From Gnetum montanum (lineage: Eukaryota; Streptophyta; Gnetopsida; Gnetales; Gnetaceae), in contig MNCI01005808.1 in NCBI GenBank assembly GCA_015680685.1, positions 344,197-408,196 of the forward strand: a stretch of DNA of 64,000 nucleotides. Direction: 5' to 3'. Within the stretch, counting starts at the first letter, position 1. The number at the start of each line of letters is the position of its first letter. The position numbers were made by a program, and so were the translations under genes. Positions 1 to 11,948 of the stretch are shown one piece after another. Below the pieces are notes generated by a model that saw only the letters and a program-made list of their open reading frames with translations, was not told the DNA's origin and did not search any database.

Positions 1-956
1 GGCATAACATGTCAAGGCCAATCAAGTGTTCCTGCAACTGCCATGNGATCTTTATTGCCGGTCAGGTGCGTGTCCAAGTACGTCACACTCGAATAAGGAT
101 GTCGTACAATTACAATCACCACACAACGGGCATACACTGGGAGAGAAGCGTTGAGAGGAAAATTGATGTAAAAAAAGAAAACTTAAACTTAACGACTCTA
201 AAAACTGCCTACCAGAATTGTCTATCTCTTATTTATAGATGAGGAGACAAGCTGTGATATCGCGTATGTGATACTGCGTCTAGGCTGCGATATCGTGGCT
301 ACGATATCAGGGGTCCGATAATAGGGGTTTGATATGAGGACCTAACAAAACATGACTCATCATACCCCCACGACTGAATAACAACTCATCCTTGAGTCAA
401 AGAAAGTGAGGAAAAAGCTCAATTGATTACACAGTGGATAGGTATGGGATTATTGACTGACTAGGAATTTATTTATGCTGTAGTGGAGAATTAAACAAAA
501 TTTGGACACAGACACAAAAGACAAAACTTGTGGAACTCATGGGGTTCCCGGTANCTTGGTAACCCAGTAGCGTACTTAGGCCATGCGCTTGGTAATCCTT
601 GTGGTAGTTGTGCACGAGGTCCAAGATGTGTACGGATGATTAAGGAACGGATGCTCATCGTACTTAGGCTAGTATAGATTCTCTCTTACCTTCTCTCTCT
701 TTCCTTCCTAATTTAGTTAATATTATTTACCATCATACCCAGGAGTAGCGTTAGCATAGGAACATATCATACACCTCACTCTGGACTAAACCATACATGA
801 CAAAGCTAATACTAGTCTAGGTGGGAAGATAGCGAACTACGATCTACGAGTAACTTTCTAGATACCACAACTAGCCCGTCTACAGAGTTCGACCAGATCA
901 TGCGTGAAACGCTTGTATTCGTATGGTTGAGTGTAGGGGTACCTCACCACTCATCA
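1..956. mobile_element. Scrambled fragments of a C-family Athila element
   Basis: Three pieces are separated by single Ns at 46 and 554. Bases 1-45 match the late part of ORF3 of element C in plus orientation. Bases 47-362 are a minus-oriented LTR piece ending ATGACTCATCA, followed by the inverted PPT (363-372) and the tail of ORF3 (to 553). Bases 555-956 are the 3' half of the same LTR in plus orientation, ending ACTCATCA. The opposite orientations on either side of an N suggest an assembly join rather than a real inversion. No intact ORF is present. Confidence 0.7.
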
Positions 957-1592
957 TAGAGCTAGAAAAAAATAGTGAACATGGACTCATTTGAGGACAA
1001 ATCAAACCTAAGGGGAGTAGATTGTAATGTCTCTATTATCAAATGTTGTTGCTGTTGCACCATAAAGATGATGCCTCTTCATAACAAGTGTTACCATTAT
1101 CATAACTAAAAGGAAAAAGTAGTTAAGACTTGATAGGGCATGTGGTAAAAACAAACATATCTCTTAAGGTGACCTTTTGGGCTTTGACCTATGATATTTA
1201 TGCCTAGGCATCATAGGTTGTATCAACATGGAGTTATGAAGCTGGTAAAGGCAAGTAATGGATGCTAGGTGAAGTGGGACAAGAAGAGGACTAGCCATCC
1301 CTTCTAACTAGTTGTAGGCCTAATTGTGGTGGTAGTGTTGGATTGCCTCTAAGGGATAGATTTCCAAAAAAGAAAACTCTAAGGAACACTCTCATAGCAT
1401 GATCTAGGTACATTATTCCACATCAATGAAACATTCTTCTCCTTTTCCTTCTGCATTTTCTCTACTATTTTCTTTATGCTTAATATCTAATGTTACATAT
1501 ATTTGATGTTTGCTACATTATCGTCTTATTTCTAATATCTAATAGAACATATATTTGATGTTTTCCATGACATCCAGGAACGGGATGTCACA
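957..1592 (+). repeat. Possible 3' end and LTR of another gypsy element
   Basis: A purine-rich AAGGGGAGTAGAT stretch (about 1010-1022) is followed by TGTAATGTCTC, and a segment of about 570 bp ends GGGATGTCACA at 1592. A PPT followed by a TG...CA segment is the layout expected of a 3' LTR, here resembling chromovirus-type elements. No second copy of this LTR lies in the window, so the assignment rests only on the PPT and terminal dinucleotides. Confidence 0.35.
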
Positions 1593-1807
1593 AAATCAAA
1601 TGAAAATCCAATTAATAAGGGTTATCTAAATAGATCCTTCCCCTAGTAAGCTTCTTTCTTATTGCCCTTGAATAACTACTAACTAAGATGTCCATAGGTA
1701 TTCTTGTAATATAATGTTAATAAAAAAACATAAATAAATAAAATTTTTATTAGTCATTTGCACAAATTTAGACCATATTTCCATTAAAAAACATTTTATA
1801 TGTCAGT
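1593..1807 (-). mobile_element. Fragment of Athila linker flanking element A
   Basis: The stretch around 1630-1715 (GATCCTTCCC, then TTGCCCTTGAATAACTACT and ATGTCCATAGGTA) resembles the non-coding linker seen at 6700-6780 in A, 27595-27665 in B and 40670-40740 in D, in the same minus orientation. It is therefore part of an older Athila-like element into which A, or a rearranged piece containing A, was placed. No coding capacity. Confidence 0.5.
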
Positions 1808-2696
1808 TAATGAGTAGTGGAGTAATCCAACACCCAACCATACAAGTTACAAGTGTTTGCACATAGCTTGATTGTAATTCGTAGACAGACAATGTTAATA
1901 TGTTAGTAGTTGAGTTAAGTTCAAGACTATTTTCTTTCCACTTTGAGTTAGTGAAGTTTAAATGTATGGTTTAACTCACAGTGAGGCGTATGTTAAGTGA
2001 TGTTGTTAGGCTCATTTTACTCCTAAGTGTAAACATAATGGAAACAAGGTAAAATTCTAAGTCTAAGTAGGGACAAGAAGGGAAATCTATTCTAACCTAT
2101 AGTGATGAGCATCTAGTCCTAGTTTATTGTACATGCCTTGAACTCATGAAATCATTACTAGGTTACCAAGCGTTATGCTACTGGGTGAATCAAGCAATAA
2201 TACTAGTAGGATTACCAAATGATTATACTTAAGTGCTCAAAACTAGTTATATTCATTCTGCTTTACTAATGAACAAGGAAAGTAAAGTACTTTGAAAATG
2301 TATTGAATGAACTAAGTAAATAGAAAAATTAATCTCAATATAATAATAAACTATGTGGATGCTGCAATGATGAAAAATAATCTCAATATTTATTTCTAGT
2401 CATAAATTGTGCCCAAGTACACTTCACTCGAATAAAGATTCCACAAAACTGCTAAACATCTCATTACAAGTATTCACTCTACTGCTAACTAAGAAAACAA
2501 GCTGTAAGAGTTTTCCTAAGACTTGAAATGAAAAGTTATGTGGATTGCATGTCCAAGTATCATATTTATAAGGCTACATACATCCCAAGATATCATAATA
2601 ATGATGACGTACCATGTGCTACAATATTGTAATTATGATATTATTGTTGTGATATCATTATGCGATACCATTACTAATGACAAATTAACTTTATCA
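1808..2696 (-). repeat. 3' LTR of element A
   Basis: It aligns along its whole length with 11949-12823 (shared start TAATGAGTAGTGGAGTAATC, shared end AACTTTATCA). The right border is set by the inverted PPT (TACCCTCAC at 2697-2705), as in the other elements. Its U3 (about 2560-2690) contains GATATC-centred repeats. TATTTATAAGG near 2563 reads on the minus strand as a TATA box. Confidence 0.8.
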
Positions 2697-2706
2697 TACC
2701 CTCACA
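2697..2706 (-). other. Polypurine tract of element A
   Basis: On the minus strand the bases directly before the 3' LTR read TTGTGAGGGTA, equivalent to GTGGGGGTA in C and ATGGGGGTA in B and E. The PPT primes plus-strand DNA synthesis and fixes the U3 border of the LTR. Confidence 0.65.
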
Positions 2707-2879
2707 ATTGACTGGAAACTCATTCTCGAGTTAAAACAAAATGAGGATAGATTTCCTTACAAAATTGGGAGGTAGATTTAACTATTCACAATTGACTGAC
2801 TATATACATGACACTAAATGCTACAATGGTCTTTTACAAAATTTGACACAAGTTTATGATAAAACAAAACAAAAATTTT

Positions 2880-5672
2880 GAATAGCATGATGTAGATTAG
2901 GTTCTCAAAAATGGTGGCTTTTCCATTGGCTATTTTCCCCTGTCATTAGACTTCTTAAATTGGTATCAATTAAGCAATTCTTGATGTTTCTTTTCCTCCA
3001 TTCTGGGGTCATGTACTATCCATGCTAATTGGGCGATGTGTGATGGAGCCAGTACATCCCATGGATATGACAATTGCATAAACATCTGATTTGCTTTTAC
3101 ATACCATGCAGTAAACTACCTCCTTTCTTTTTCAAATGCTCTGGCCATTTTGTGCAACTCCTAATAATCTAACATTCTTTTGGCCAAGTTGGCTGCAACA
3201 TCCTTTTGACCTTAGTAGCTGGCCCTTACTACTTCTAGTTTTGAATTTTCCACATGCAACTTCTACAAAGCATCTTTTTGATTGGTAAATTCTTTCTCAT
3301 ATAGAGCATAAATGGCTGCTACTTGTTGCTCTAGCTTGTTTCTAGGTCTACCTACTGTTAACATGGCTAAGTTAGCATATTGCAGGTTTGCTAACTCCAT
3401 GTATTCTGTTAAGTCCTTGACCTACATGTCTTTGTTCTTGATCTCTACTTGGTGGACATGAGCAAAGCTATCCAAGAAAAGCTACCAATATGAATTTTGT
3501 GTTGATATTGAATTGATTTAGGTCTTGGTCATTCAGATTTTTTTCATTAATCTACTTGTACATGCCCACCTAATCACAAAAGTGTTCTTTGAGCCTCTCA
3601 TGGCTTTTTGTTTCATTTTTTCATACACTTATTTCTATAGTTGATTTTTATCTAATTGTGCATACCTCCTCCATGGAGAGAGTTCTATTCTCTCATGCTA
3701 GGTAGCTCATATCTTAGTTGACCCTTACAAGCTACTCTTGAAGTTGTTGAATGCTTTCTTCAAGGACATTCTTTTGCTTCTCTATATTGTTCAACCAAGC
3801 ATTATTTGCAATGATTTTTTTATTCTCCTCCTGTAATGTGGTGAGTATCTTAACATATGCATATGTCTATGCTTGTTCTACTAAGGCATCCCATACCACC
3901 TTCTCTTTCTCTCTTTCCATCAACTTGTTATAGTTAATTAGGCAATTAGTATGCTCAAATCTGAATTGCTCTAGCTAAGTAGGTGCAACAAACTAATTGG
4001 GATCTCTTCTTTCTACCATTAAGATCACAAGCTCTTCTTGTAATCTAAAAAATTTATTTTAAACATGCTCTGCCTTGGTTTTTACCATGATTAGCTTCCC
4101 CGTGATGGCTATCAATTTTGATTATACTACAATAACATCACTTGGGATGTTGAAAATATTTTTCATGACTTATCCTATCTACAGCAACCTATCAAGCATG
4201 TCCTCATAATCAATAGGAGTCATCAAGGTACTAGCTAACATTTGAGCATCTCTAGCTCTAGAAAGGTTTGCTGGCAACACAAGAACATCCAAAGATTATT
4301 TTATGTAATCCGTAATCACTTCTGTGGCTCCCCTTGCATCCTGATGCTACATAACCATAGTAGTGGCCCCTTCTCTAGTTTCTAGCCTTACTTGGAATGA
4401 TGTAACATGCCTAGGAATTTTTTGTGACCATTCTTCCCCCTCCTCCTAACCACAATAAAATCTATTAACTAGTAGGATTGGTAGAAATTGTGGATCGAAC
4501 GACACTATCAATGACTTTGTATAGATTAGCTTTCTCATGTGTTCCCCAGTTAATAGTCTCTACAATTTATTACAGATGGCTCATTGATGGCTTATAGTCT
4601 TCTAGCAGCAATGGTGGAACTTGTTGCTACTATATTTCTTGTTGTTCTTGTTGCTCTTATTCTTGTTGCTAGCCATTGTATCCTACTTGTTGTTGTTGCA
4701 TAGTAGTTTGAGTGGTTTCCCCAATGCTTGTTTGTTTCCTAATCCTTCTTTGATGGCACCAATTTGAGCATTTCAGCATAGGAAACATTTTGATCCTTCC
4801 TAAATTCATCATTTGTGTACCCTTAGATGTTAACTTGCTTGCACAACTTCCTCATAAGGCAAGGGAATGTAAGTATTAACTTCACTCCCTTTTTCTCCTG
4901 AAACTGTTATTGGATCTCAAGGAAGTAGAGGTGGGTGATGTTTGCATTAAATTTTCCCATTAAGATTACACTTCCTCTAAACACATATGTTGAAATCTAA
5001 TTGAGCCTTTTAGTCAGGCACAAGTGATATGTGTCAATTTTGAAGTAGATTTTCTCCTCTACAATTAGCTCACTATAATCTTTATCTTCTCTGTCATATG
5101 CTTTCTATAACCACAACTTTCTTGCATATGTGTTTGATTTAGTGGAGAGTTGTACCACCTTTGCTCCTTCATTGGGCACATTAAGTTCTTTAGCAATTTC
5201 CTTAATTATATAAGACACTAAGACTCCACCAATCTTCATTATAGTATCTACTTGTTTATTCTTTCAAAATTGGAGTGTTTCTCCTAAGTACCAATTCCAC
5301 TTGTTATCAAGGTGGACCACAAAGGAGATGATTGGAATTGGGTTTTGATAGCATCTAGGGAAAACTCCATGAATGGGCCAAGTTAAGTTCCATAATCATG
5401 GTAGACATGATGGATTCCTTCTAAATGGCCTACAGGCATTTAGGTGACAGCATGAGTTGCTATCCTTATTCTGGCACTTGTGGAACTTTTGCCTCTACCT
5501 GGGTAGATTACTGTATGGCATTGGTTTGCTGATGAATGCTAAAATATTGTGCCTCCTTCTCTACATGCTCTTCTTGTAGGGTTTTTTCCCCTATTCTGCC
5601 TCTTCCATGGCCTCTCAGTCTTTTGCTTACCAACTATGAGAGTTCTCCTATTGCTCCTCTTTTTGGGATCAT
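2880..5672 (-). pseudogene. ORF3 of element A, decayed
   Basis: The third ORF lies between the linker and the 3' LTR, where env-like ORFs sit in Athila elements. The start is ATG at 5672-5670, directly after TGATTGTAG, as in B, C and E. The reading frame is full of stops and shifts. The sequence is collinear with ORF3 of C, including the terminal part around 2890-3130 and the coiled-coil section (about 3230-3520). No function is proven. The family resembles plant retroelement 3' ORFs annotated as 'putative plant transposon protein'. The 3' end is approximate. Confidence 0.6.
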
Positions 5673-5971
5673 CTACAATCATCAAGGGTTTGAAAATTAT
5701 TAAAATGTGTTTACCAATTCTTGATAATTCTTTTCCTTTCTTGTATCCTTAGCTAGATCAAGGTCTTAGCTTATCATGATTGCAAAGTTAGAAAAATTTG
5801 AAAAAGAAACCCCTTAGGTGTTATTTCCCATATAACCCTTCACAATTATCAATTTTACTCTTTTTTATGATCTAAAAGAATTGGCATGGTACATTAAGAG
5901 GATTGTTTAAGTATATTTGGCCTTGGTTTGATTAACAACTTGTAGAATTCTTATTATTCCCTTATACTTAC
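5673..5971 (-). other. Candidate leader intron before ORF3 of A
   Basis: On the minus strand a donor AAAGG/GTAAGTAT (GT at 5971-5970) and an acceptor TGATTGTAG (AG at 5674-5673) enclose 299 nt, and the acceptor abuts the ORF3 ATG. The same arrangement recurs in B, C and E. Splicing itself is inferred from the motifs. Confidence 0.45.
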
Positions 5972-6294
5972 CCTTTAAGTTATCTTTCGAGTGTTAGAAT
6001 TTTTTGACTCAAATTTTAGCAATACCATGCTAAGCAACCAAACCCCCCACCACCGCAACCCACACACCCTCACCCCCACACCCCTCCCACACCCCTCCCA
6101 CCCCCACCCACCTAGAGAGCTCTATGATCAACAAGATTGAAGAATTTCTAAAATCAAAGCTACAAGGATGAAGTTATGAGTGTCAAACATTACGGTGTCA
6201 GAGCTCTAAGGTTGAAGGAAAAAATGGCAAAAACTCTCTTCTTTAGAAAATGAGAAATGAACATTTTTGTAACTTCCCCAAGCCATATATACTA

Positions 6295-6385
6295 ATTTAT
6301 ATGCACAATATTGTAGATCATATATTGCACATATGATATTGTGGGCCATTCAATATCATAGCTATGATATCACTATTGAAAATTT
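6295..6385 (-). promoter_or_regulatory. Internal U3-like promoter before ORF3 of A
   Basis: The minus strand carries GATATC/GATATTG-centred inverted motifs (6310-6385, e.g. GATATCATAGCTATGATATT), then TATAAAT at 6301-6295. The same kind of array (CAATATTG, ATTATGATATT, GATATCATTA) occurs in the U3 of A's own LTRs at 2590-2690 and 12740-12820. It resembles a copy of the LTR promoter placed about 620 nt upstream of ORF3. Confidence 0.45.
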
Positions 6386-7229
6386 CAAATCTTTCTTGGA
6401 ATTTTTGGAGAAAAAATGAATCAAATCAAATGTATAGAAGATATGAAGCATGCCTAGAGGGTTTTCAATAGGATGCTTTGGTTGTAAAAAATAATCGTCA
6501 AAAGTTGATGATGAAGGGAATCTTAGGCTATGAAAGTTTATTAAGTATGTATAAGATGGATGAGAAGGGAATGAATTTTTTTATGTATAAACAAAGTTAT
6601 TGTATGTTAAGAAAAGTATTTATTGACATTTGTTATTCTTGGAAGGTTCAAGATGATGTGGTATTTCTCACAAAGTATGAAATACAATAGTTATACAAGT
6701 GGATCCTTCCCAAAGTAGGCTCTAGCCCTTTGTGCCCTTGTATAACCGTGCCTCAAAGTGTCAATAGGTACCCAAGGAGTTGAATGTAATGCATAATTAT
6801 ATAGAAAAATACACATGTTAGTAGTACCAAGTTGGGAAAATTACACTATATTATACAAAACCATAAGTTATGATTAATTATATTGTGAGGTGAGATGGAT
6901 TATAGAAAGGATTGCAGAAATTGGAACATGAGGTGTCTTACCATAAGCATAATGAATTCTTGTGTGTTATTAGTGATTAAAGTAATCATTAGCCTTTCTA
7001 TCTAAGCTCCGAACAAAGTCCATACCACTATCCAGTGACATCACATTATTTCACCTCTCATATTCACAACTGTAAGACTATCACAGTTACAAGGAGTATC
7101 ATCACTTAGTTTTTTGTCCAAGGGAGGAGTTTATTCATTGTGCTATTTGTTTTTTTGAAATTTTTGAGAAGCCTCCTACCTTTAGGCATGGGTAACATGT
7201 CTTTTCAGTGACATGGTAAGGCAACACTT

Positions 7230-7338
7230 ATTATACCCTTACTCCCATTTTTTGTTAGATCTAAAAGGATATTATTACAACCTNATTATACCCTTACTCC
7301 CATTTTTTGTTAGATCTAAAAGGATATTATTACAACCT
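7230..7338 (+). repeat. 54-bp duplication around a single N
   Basis: Bases 7230-7283 and 7285-7338 are identical and separated by one N at 7284. Perfect identity inside an old, diverged element points to two contig ends whose overlap was not merged, rather than a biological repeat. Confidence 0.85.
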
Positions 7339-7879
7339 TAGCAACATGATAGAATAGACAATAGTGATCCAAGAGATTCCACAAATCCCCTTGATGTCAC
7401 ACCCTCCACATTTCCACTTGGTTCTTCACTTTTCTATCTAGATATAATGATCAAAAGTTTATTCTTAGTTTTATGATGAGAAAGAATATCATTATGGTCA
7501 TGGTAAGAACCTCTTATTATTGGAATGGATGAATGGATGTTGTGGGCTCATTGTACAAACCATTTGTTCCTCATGATTCAATAACATAGAGAGTTATTCA
7601 CCTAATTTGAGACTACATCTTGTGTTATTCTTGGTGTTTTATTAATGATTTAACAAAAATATGGACAAGTAATGAAAACAAGGTATGAAAAATTTTAAAA
7701 GATAGTAAAAAATAAAAGATGAAAAGAATGGAAAATCAATAAAGAATAGAAAACTATTAAAGAATTAAGAAATTATTAAGAAATTGAAAAGTACACAAAA
7801 ATGGAAAAATGTATCAAGAAATGTAAAAAAAAAAGTAAAAAGAAAGTGAAAAATTTAGTAAAGTACCTATGTGTCCAAA

Positions 7880-9211
7880 TGGACACCCCCACAACTATCA
7901 TAAGGATTAGTCAAATGGAAGAGAGAATAAATGGAAGATACCATGATAGATTAGGTAGACTCCTTGGGATCTTCATGATAAAATTTGACTTATTAGGTGT
8001 TAACAAGAATGAGCTTATGTAGGCAAGATGGTTGGTATATGTGTAAGGCACCTGATAAGTTGCTTCAACAATATACGGTCCCTTCCAAAGTGTCTAAAAT
8101 ATGGCTTTTTATGATACATGATTGGGATTATAGTAAAGGACCTTATCACCTGATTGTATGGACACTTGCCTTATATGGGTGTCATGCCTAAGTTTGGAGT
8201 AATGTTTGTGGACTTCATTACTCATGAGTGCTACAAGCCTATTTTCTTCTAAGAGGTTTAGATTCATGAGGTTTTCTTGTTAGGCTAAGCTCAAATCAAG
8301 GTCAAGCTAACTAAGAGTAGCTAGAGTGTGGAGCTTTGCCTGGATTGGAAGCATTGGTAACTTGCCATAGACTAACTCATATGGTGAATATCCTATAGGT
8401 AATTTCTAGGATGTCCTATTGGCCCATAAAGCATCATTTAGTTTAGTACTCCAATCTTTCCTAAACTAACTAACCATCCTAGTGAGTATTCTAGCAATCT
8501 CTCAGTTAGTAACTTTGGCTTGAACATTTGCTTGGGAATGATATGGTGTGGTCAACTTATGATTTACCGCAAGTTGTTGCATGAGCTTGTTAACAGTAGC
8601 ACTAGTGAAGTGAGTCTCATTATCTAATATGAGCATTCTAAGTACTCCAAACTTGTTCACCACATGGTGTTGGAAAAATATGGCAACTATCTTGGCAATA
8701 TAATCTCTAATTACTACTTCCTCTACCCATTTCATGCAATAATCCATAGTCACAATGATATACACTTTCTCATTCAACATAGGCATTATGGATCCCATGA
8801 AATCAATTCCCAATATATTGAATGGCTCGGATGGCTGTATCCATTGTTGTGGTCCATTTCTGGCCGTAATTCCTTCATCCCTTTGAAATCTTTCACAAGA
8901 TAATTATTAGTGTCTCTAAACAGTGTAGGCCAAAATTAGCTGACCATCATTAGCTTGAGTTCCATTCTACACCCTACATAGTGGCCACCACATGGGCCTT
9001 CGTGGACATCATGTGGAACTCTTAGTTCATCACATTCTAGCACATACCATTTGACTAGCCCATCTACACAAATCTTGTATAGATTTTCATTGATTTCCAT
9101 ATATCTTCTTACTCTATGAAGGAATTTTTCTCTTTGTTTTTTATTCCATTCAATAGGAAGCTCTTGTGTGGATAGATAGATCATATATTTTGCTATCCTA
9201 GTAAAAGACAT
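7880..9211 (-). pseudogene. Integrase remnant of element A
   Basis: From right to left the minus strand encodes an N-terminal zinc-binding part (9211-8936; LYKICVDGLVKWYV, then HEGPCGGHY), then the catalytic core (8813-8502). The core shows GIDFMGS with the first Asp, LDNETHF with the second, and a degraded ANVQAKVTN where family members have the Glu. Homology continues to about 8290. A C-terminal GPY-type module (LWKGPYIVEATYQVPYTY) lies near 8085-8030. The closest relative in the window is the integrase of E (56760-57960). Stops and frameshifts interrupt it, so it is not functional. Confidence 0.75.
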
Positions 9212-9529
9212 ATTTTTTCATCTTTATTTGTCCTTTGAAATATTCATTCCTTATCCATGTTTATCAAACTTCTACAAACATTCTTGTCTTGATCCAAGTT
9301 CTTATCCAACAAACACAATAATCACACAAAAAACCTTATTCTCCATTTTTCTTAATTTTTTGACATACCAAAAGGTCCACAAATGTCATTCCCTTTGAAC
9401 CTTTTCAAGATTTTTTTGGAAGAACGATCATTTCTTGGATTGTGGTTCACATGTGATCACTTCATCTTGCATGTTAACCATCCTTATTGCACTTTTTTAT
9501 TGCGTTTGAGATAATAGTTCCACCTACAT

Positions 9530-11804
9530 GATAGGAGGTGGCACCGGTGGTAAAGGATTTGGATGTTGATTTCAAGAACCAACTGCTAATGGATGCATAT
9601 GCAAGTTTGAATCAATCATTAGTGGTGTTGATCTATGGTACTCAACTAGGTAGTATTGTGAAGTCTAAACAACAACATTACCAAGAGAGACTAGACATTA
9701 TACATAGTATCCTTATGGATCTGGCTACCAATATGGATATTGTTGGCATGGTGGTGGCATGACCCATGCTTGGGGTTGTTTCCATTACCGATAATACTAT
9801 TCTTGTGGATGCGAGTAAGCTCCACTAGGATAATATGTGGGTTGAAAGTTTAGCTTGTAGTTACGTTGAGGGTAAGATAATCTTTTGGGCATCTATTTCT
9901 TAACAAATTTGGGGTTAAGTGCATATGCTCCTATTTCTTGTAAGTGTGCCATTATTGAACAACATCCTTTGGGATGTTTGTATTGGCATATGACACATCC
10001 TTCCTCATCTTCAAAGTTTGTATATGAACACTTAGCCACTAAAGCCACTTTGCCCTTTCATCCAAAATCTCTCTTCTTTTTCTTTTTCTTGCCTTTACCA
10101 AAGGCTTGCTTTTTTCACTCCTCCATAATCTTCAAGGCTGTTGTAAATTTCTCATCAACTAAGTTCCACATATTCTCTTCCTTTGCTACTATATTAGTGA
10201 TAGATTTCTAGATAGGTAGAGTTTTCTTCTAAATTACTTGATCCAAGGTTTCTTCTTCTTGTGTATCACAAACTCTTGCCTCCCTTTTTCTAATAGATGG
10301 ATCTCTATTATATTCTTCCATTGATTCTTTTTTCCTTAACTTACTTTCCTTCTTTTCCACTTGGTCAATCAATCTTTGTATCTAATGAGCAACATTTCAA
10401 ATAACCGACCTTGGGCATAAACCCCAAAGGTCTCTCTAGTTTTGTTCCATAGCCCATCAACAATGTGCCTTTGATATTCCCGTTGAGAGAATCCATGGCT
10501 TGGGCATTTGTGCAATAGTGAGTAATAGCTACTCATTATTGCATCAAGGGATTCATGAGTTCCTTATTTCCATCATTGGATCTGTTTCCTTAAATTGGAC
10601 ACTTAGGAATAAGTTTGATATTTGTCATTAAATAGTTCGAGCATGGTTCTCCATCTTCTTATTGATTTTAGTTTTAGTGATTTGTACCAACTCTTAGCCT
10701 CTTTCAAAAGTGTCATAGGGAACAAATTCAAATTATGCCAGTCACTTTCTATGTTTTGTAGGGTGCATGCATCATGGAATGCTTGAAGGTGGTGTTAAGG
10801 ATCAGCATTGTAACCACCCTCAAATCTAGGCATGTTATTCATATCTAGCCATTTGATACAGTTATCCCTTATGTGCTTGGTTGGGATATAAACAACTTTT
10901 TGAATGTTGATCATGTTGTGGCCTATCATCAGGGATTCATCATCGTGATCGAGTTCATAAGCTTTGTTGTAGTGGTACCTCCTTTAGTGCTCATACCTTT
11001 CTTAACCCTCTCTTTTATTCCTATGCCTTCTTTGTTCATGGTTCTCATCTTCTTCATCAAAGTATCTCAGGTGATGGTTATAGCAATCATGAGCTCTTCA
11101 TTCTTCCCTTTCATAGTCTTGGTACCTTGGTCTCCTCTTGTTAGAGTCCACCGATGATCATGAAGATGAAGATGAGGAAGTAGGAGAACGATGTCGGCTT
11201 GTCCTCCCTTGATGACTCTAGTATTTCTCCTTGTGAGGAAGTACTTGGAGTCTATTGCCTCCCTTCTAGGTGTCTTTGCTAGGACAAAATGTGATTGAAC
11301 TTTGACAAGTTTCTCAAGTTAGATGATAGGTGTTTAAGAAGGGTCCTCATGATGTTGATGGAGTTTTTCTACAACAAATGCATCATCATCAAGTTCTTTG
11401 AGGACAACTAAAGTGTTAACCTTCTTTCCTTTGTTATGTACATGCTTGATTTCCATGGTAGCATCTCTTTTCATCTACTCCTCTGTGGGTTGATAGGGCC
11501 TTATCATGTGCTTAGCCACATGGTACCCTTCTTGTACCTAGTTTAGATTAATTCTTAGTAAGGTAATTTGAAGTATGCTAAGTGCTACCTGCTTTGAAGG
11601 TACGACTATATTGCCTAGTATGTCTCTCCACCTCATTTTCCTATCTTGATGGAAGATGAAAGTAAAGTCTAGATGGTATGGATTAGTGTGAGCATATGTT
11701 ATTCTAGTTTGTATGGACATCCTCCAGTCTTCTTCATCATTGGTTCTATCATTGTCTCTTTGCAGTTCTTTGGTGGGTGATGATTGGTCTTTAAGTGAAG
11801 CCAT
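9530..11804 (-). pseudogene. gag remnant of element A
   Basis: It starts at ATG 11804-11802 (MASLKDQSSP..., with NDEEDW aligning to YDNEDW of gag C). It runs leftwards through the Athila-type capsid region to a zinc knuckle read at about 9990-9950 as CVICQYKHPKGC, spacing C-X2-C-X3-H-X4-C. A Pro/Tyr-rich tail may follow. Gag would form the particle and bind genomic RNA. Many stops are present, and integrase follows directly, without protease or RT. Confidence 0.6.
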
Positions 11805-11928
11805 GTTAAAACTATGATGCTTGTTAAGTATGTATGTGTTTAAATTTCATTTAAGGATTATAACTTTTTTACTTTGAATTTCTAATACAACGAACTTTGT
11901 GAAATCAACTACTTAGCACACGTTGACT

Positions 11929-11947
11929 ATCCTTGGCAATAGTGCCA
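11929..11947 (-). other. Primer binding site of element A (tRNA-Asp type)
   Basis: One base after the 5' LTR the minus strand reads TGGCACTATTGCCAAGGAT. This is a mutated version of TGGCGCCGTTGCCGGGGAT, the complement of the 3' end of plant tRNA-Asp including CCA. tRNA-Asp priming is typical of Athila elements. Confidence 0.7.
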
Positions 11948-11948
11948 A

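Larger units (their letters stand above)
5972..7880 (-). other. Non-coding linker of element A
   Basis: This AT-rich stretch between integrase and ORF3 has no coding signal. It contains the internal promoter, the conserved block at 7181-7212 and the linker block at 6700-6780 shared with B, D and E. The 54-bp assembly duplication around N7284 also lies here. A C-rich run at 6043-6110 (CCCACC-type) is on the plus strand and so appears as a G-rich run in the element's own sense. Confidence 0.6.

Noticed and set aside
7230-7338. Biological tandem duplication
   Set aside because: Perfect identity with an N exactly between the copies, inside an otherwise diverged element, points to assembly.
9885-10211. 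108-residue plus-strand ORF in element A
   Set aside because: It lies antisense to gag with its zinc knuckle; the minus strand explains the sequence.
10873-11157. Hydrophobic plus-strand ORF of 94 residues
   Set aside because: Antisense to the acidic and His-rich part of gag A, which gives a hydrophobic-looking shadow.
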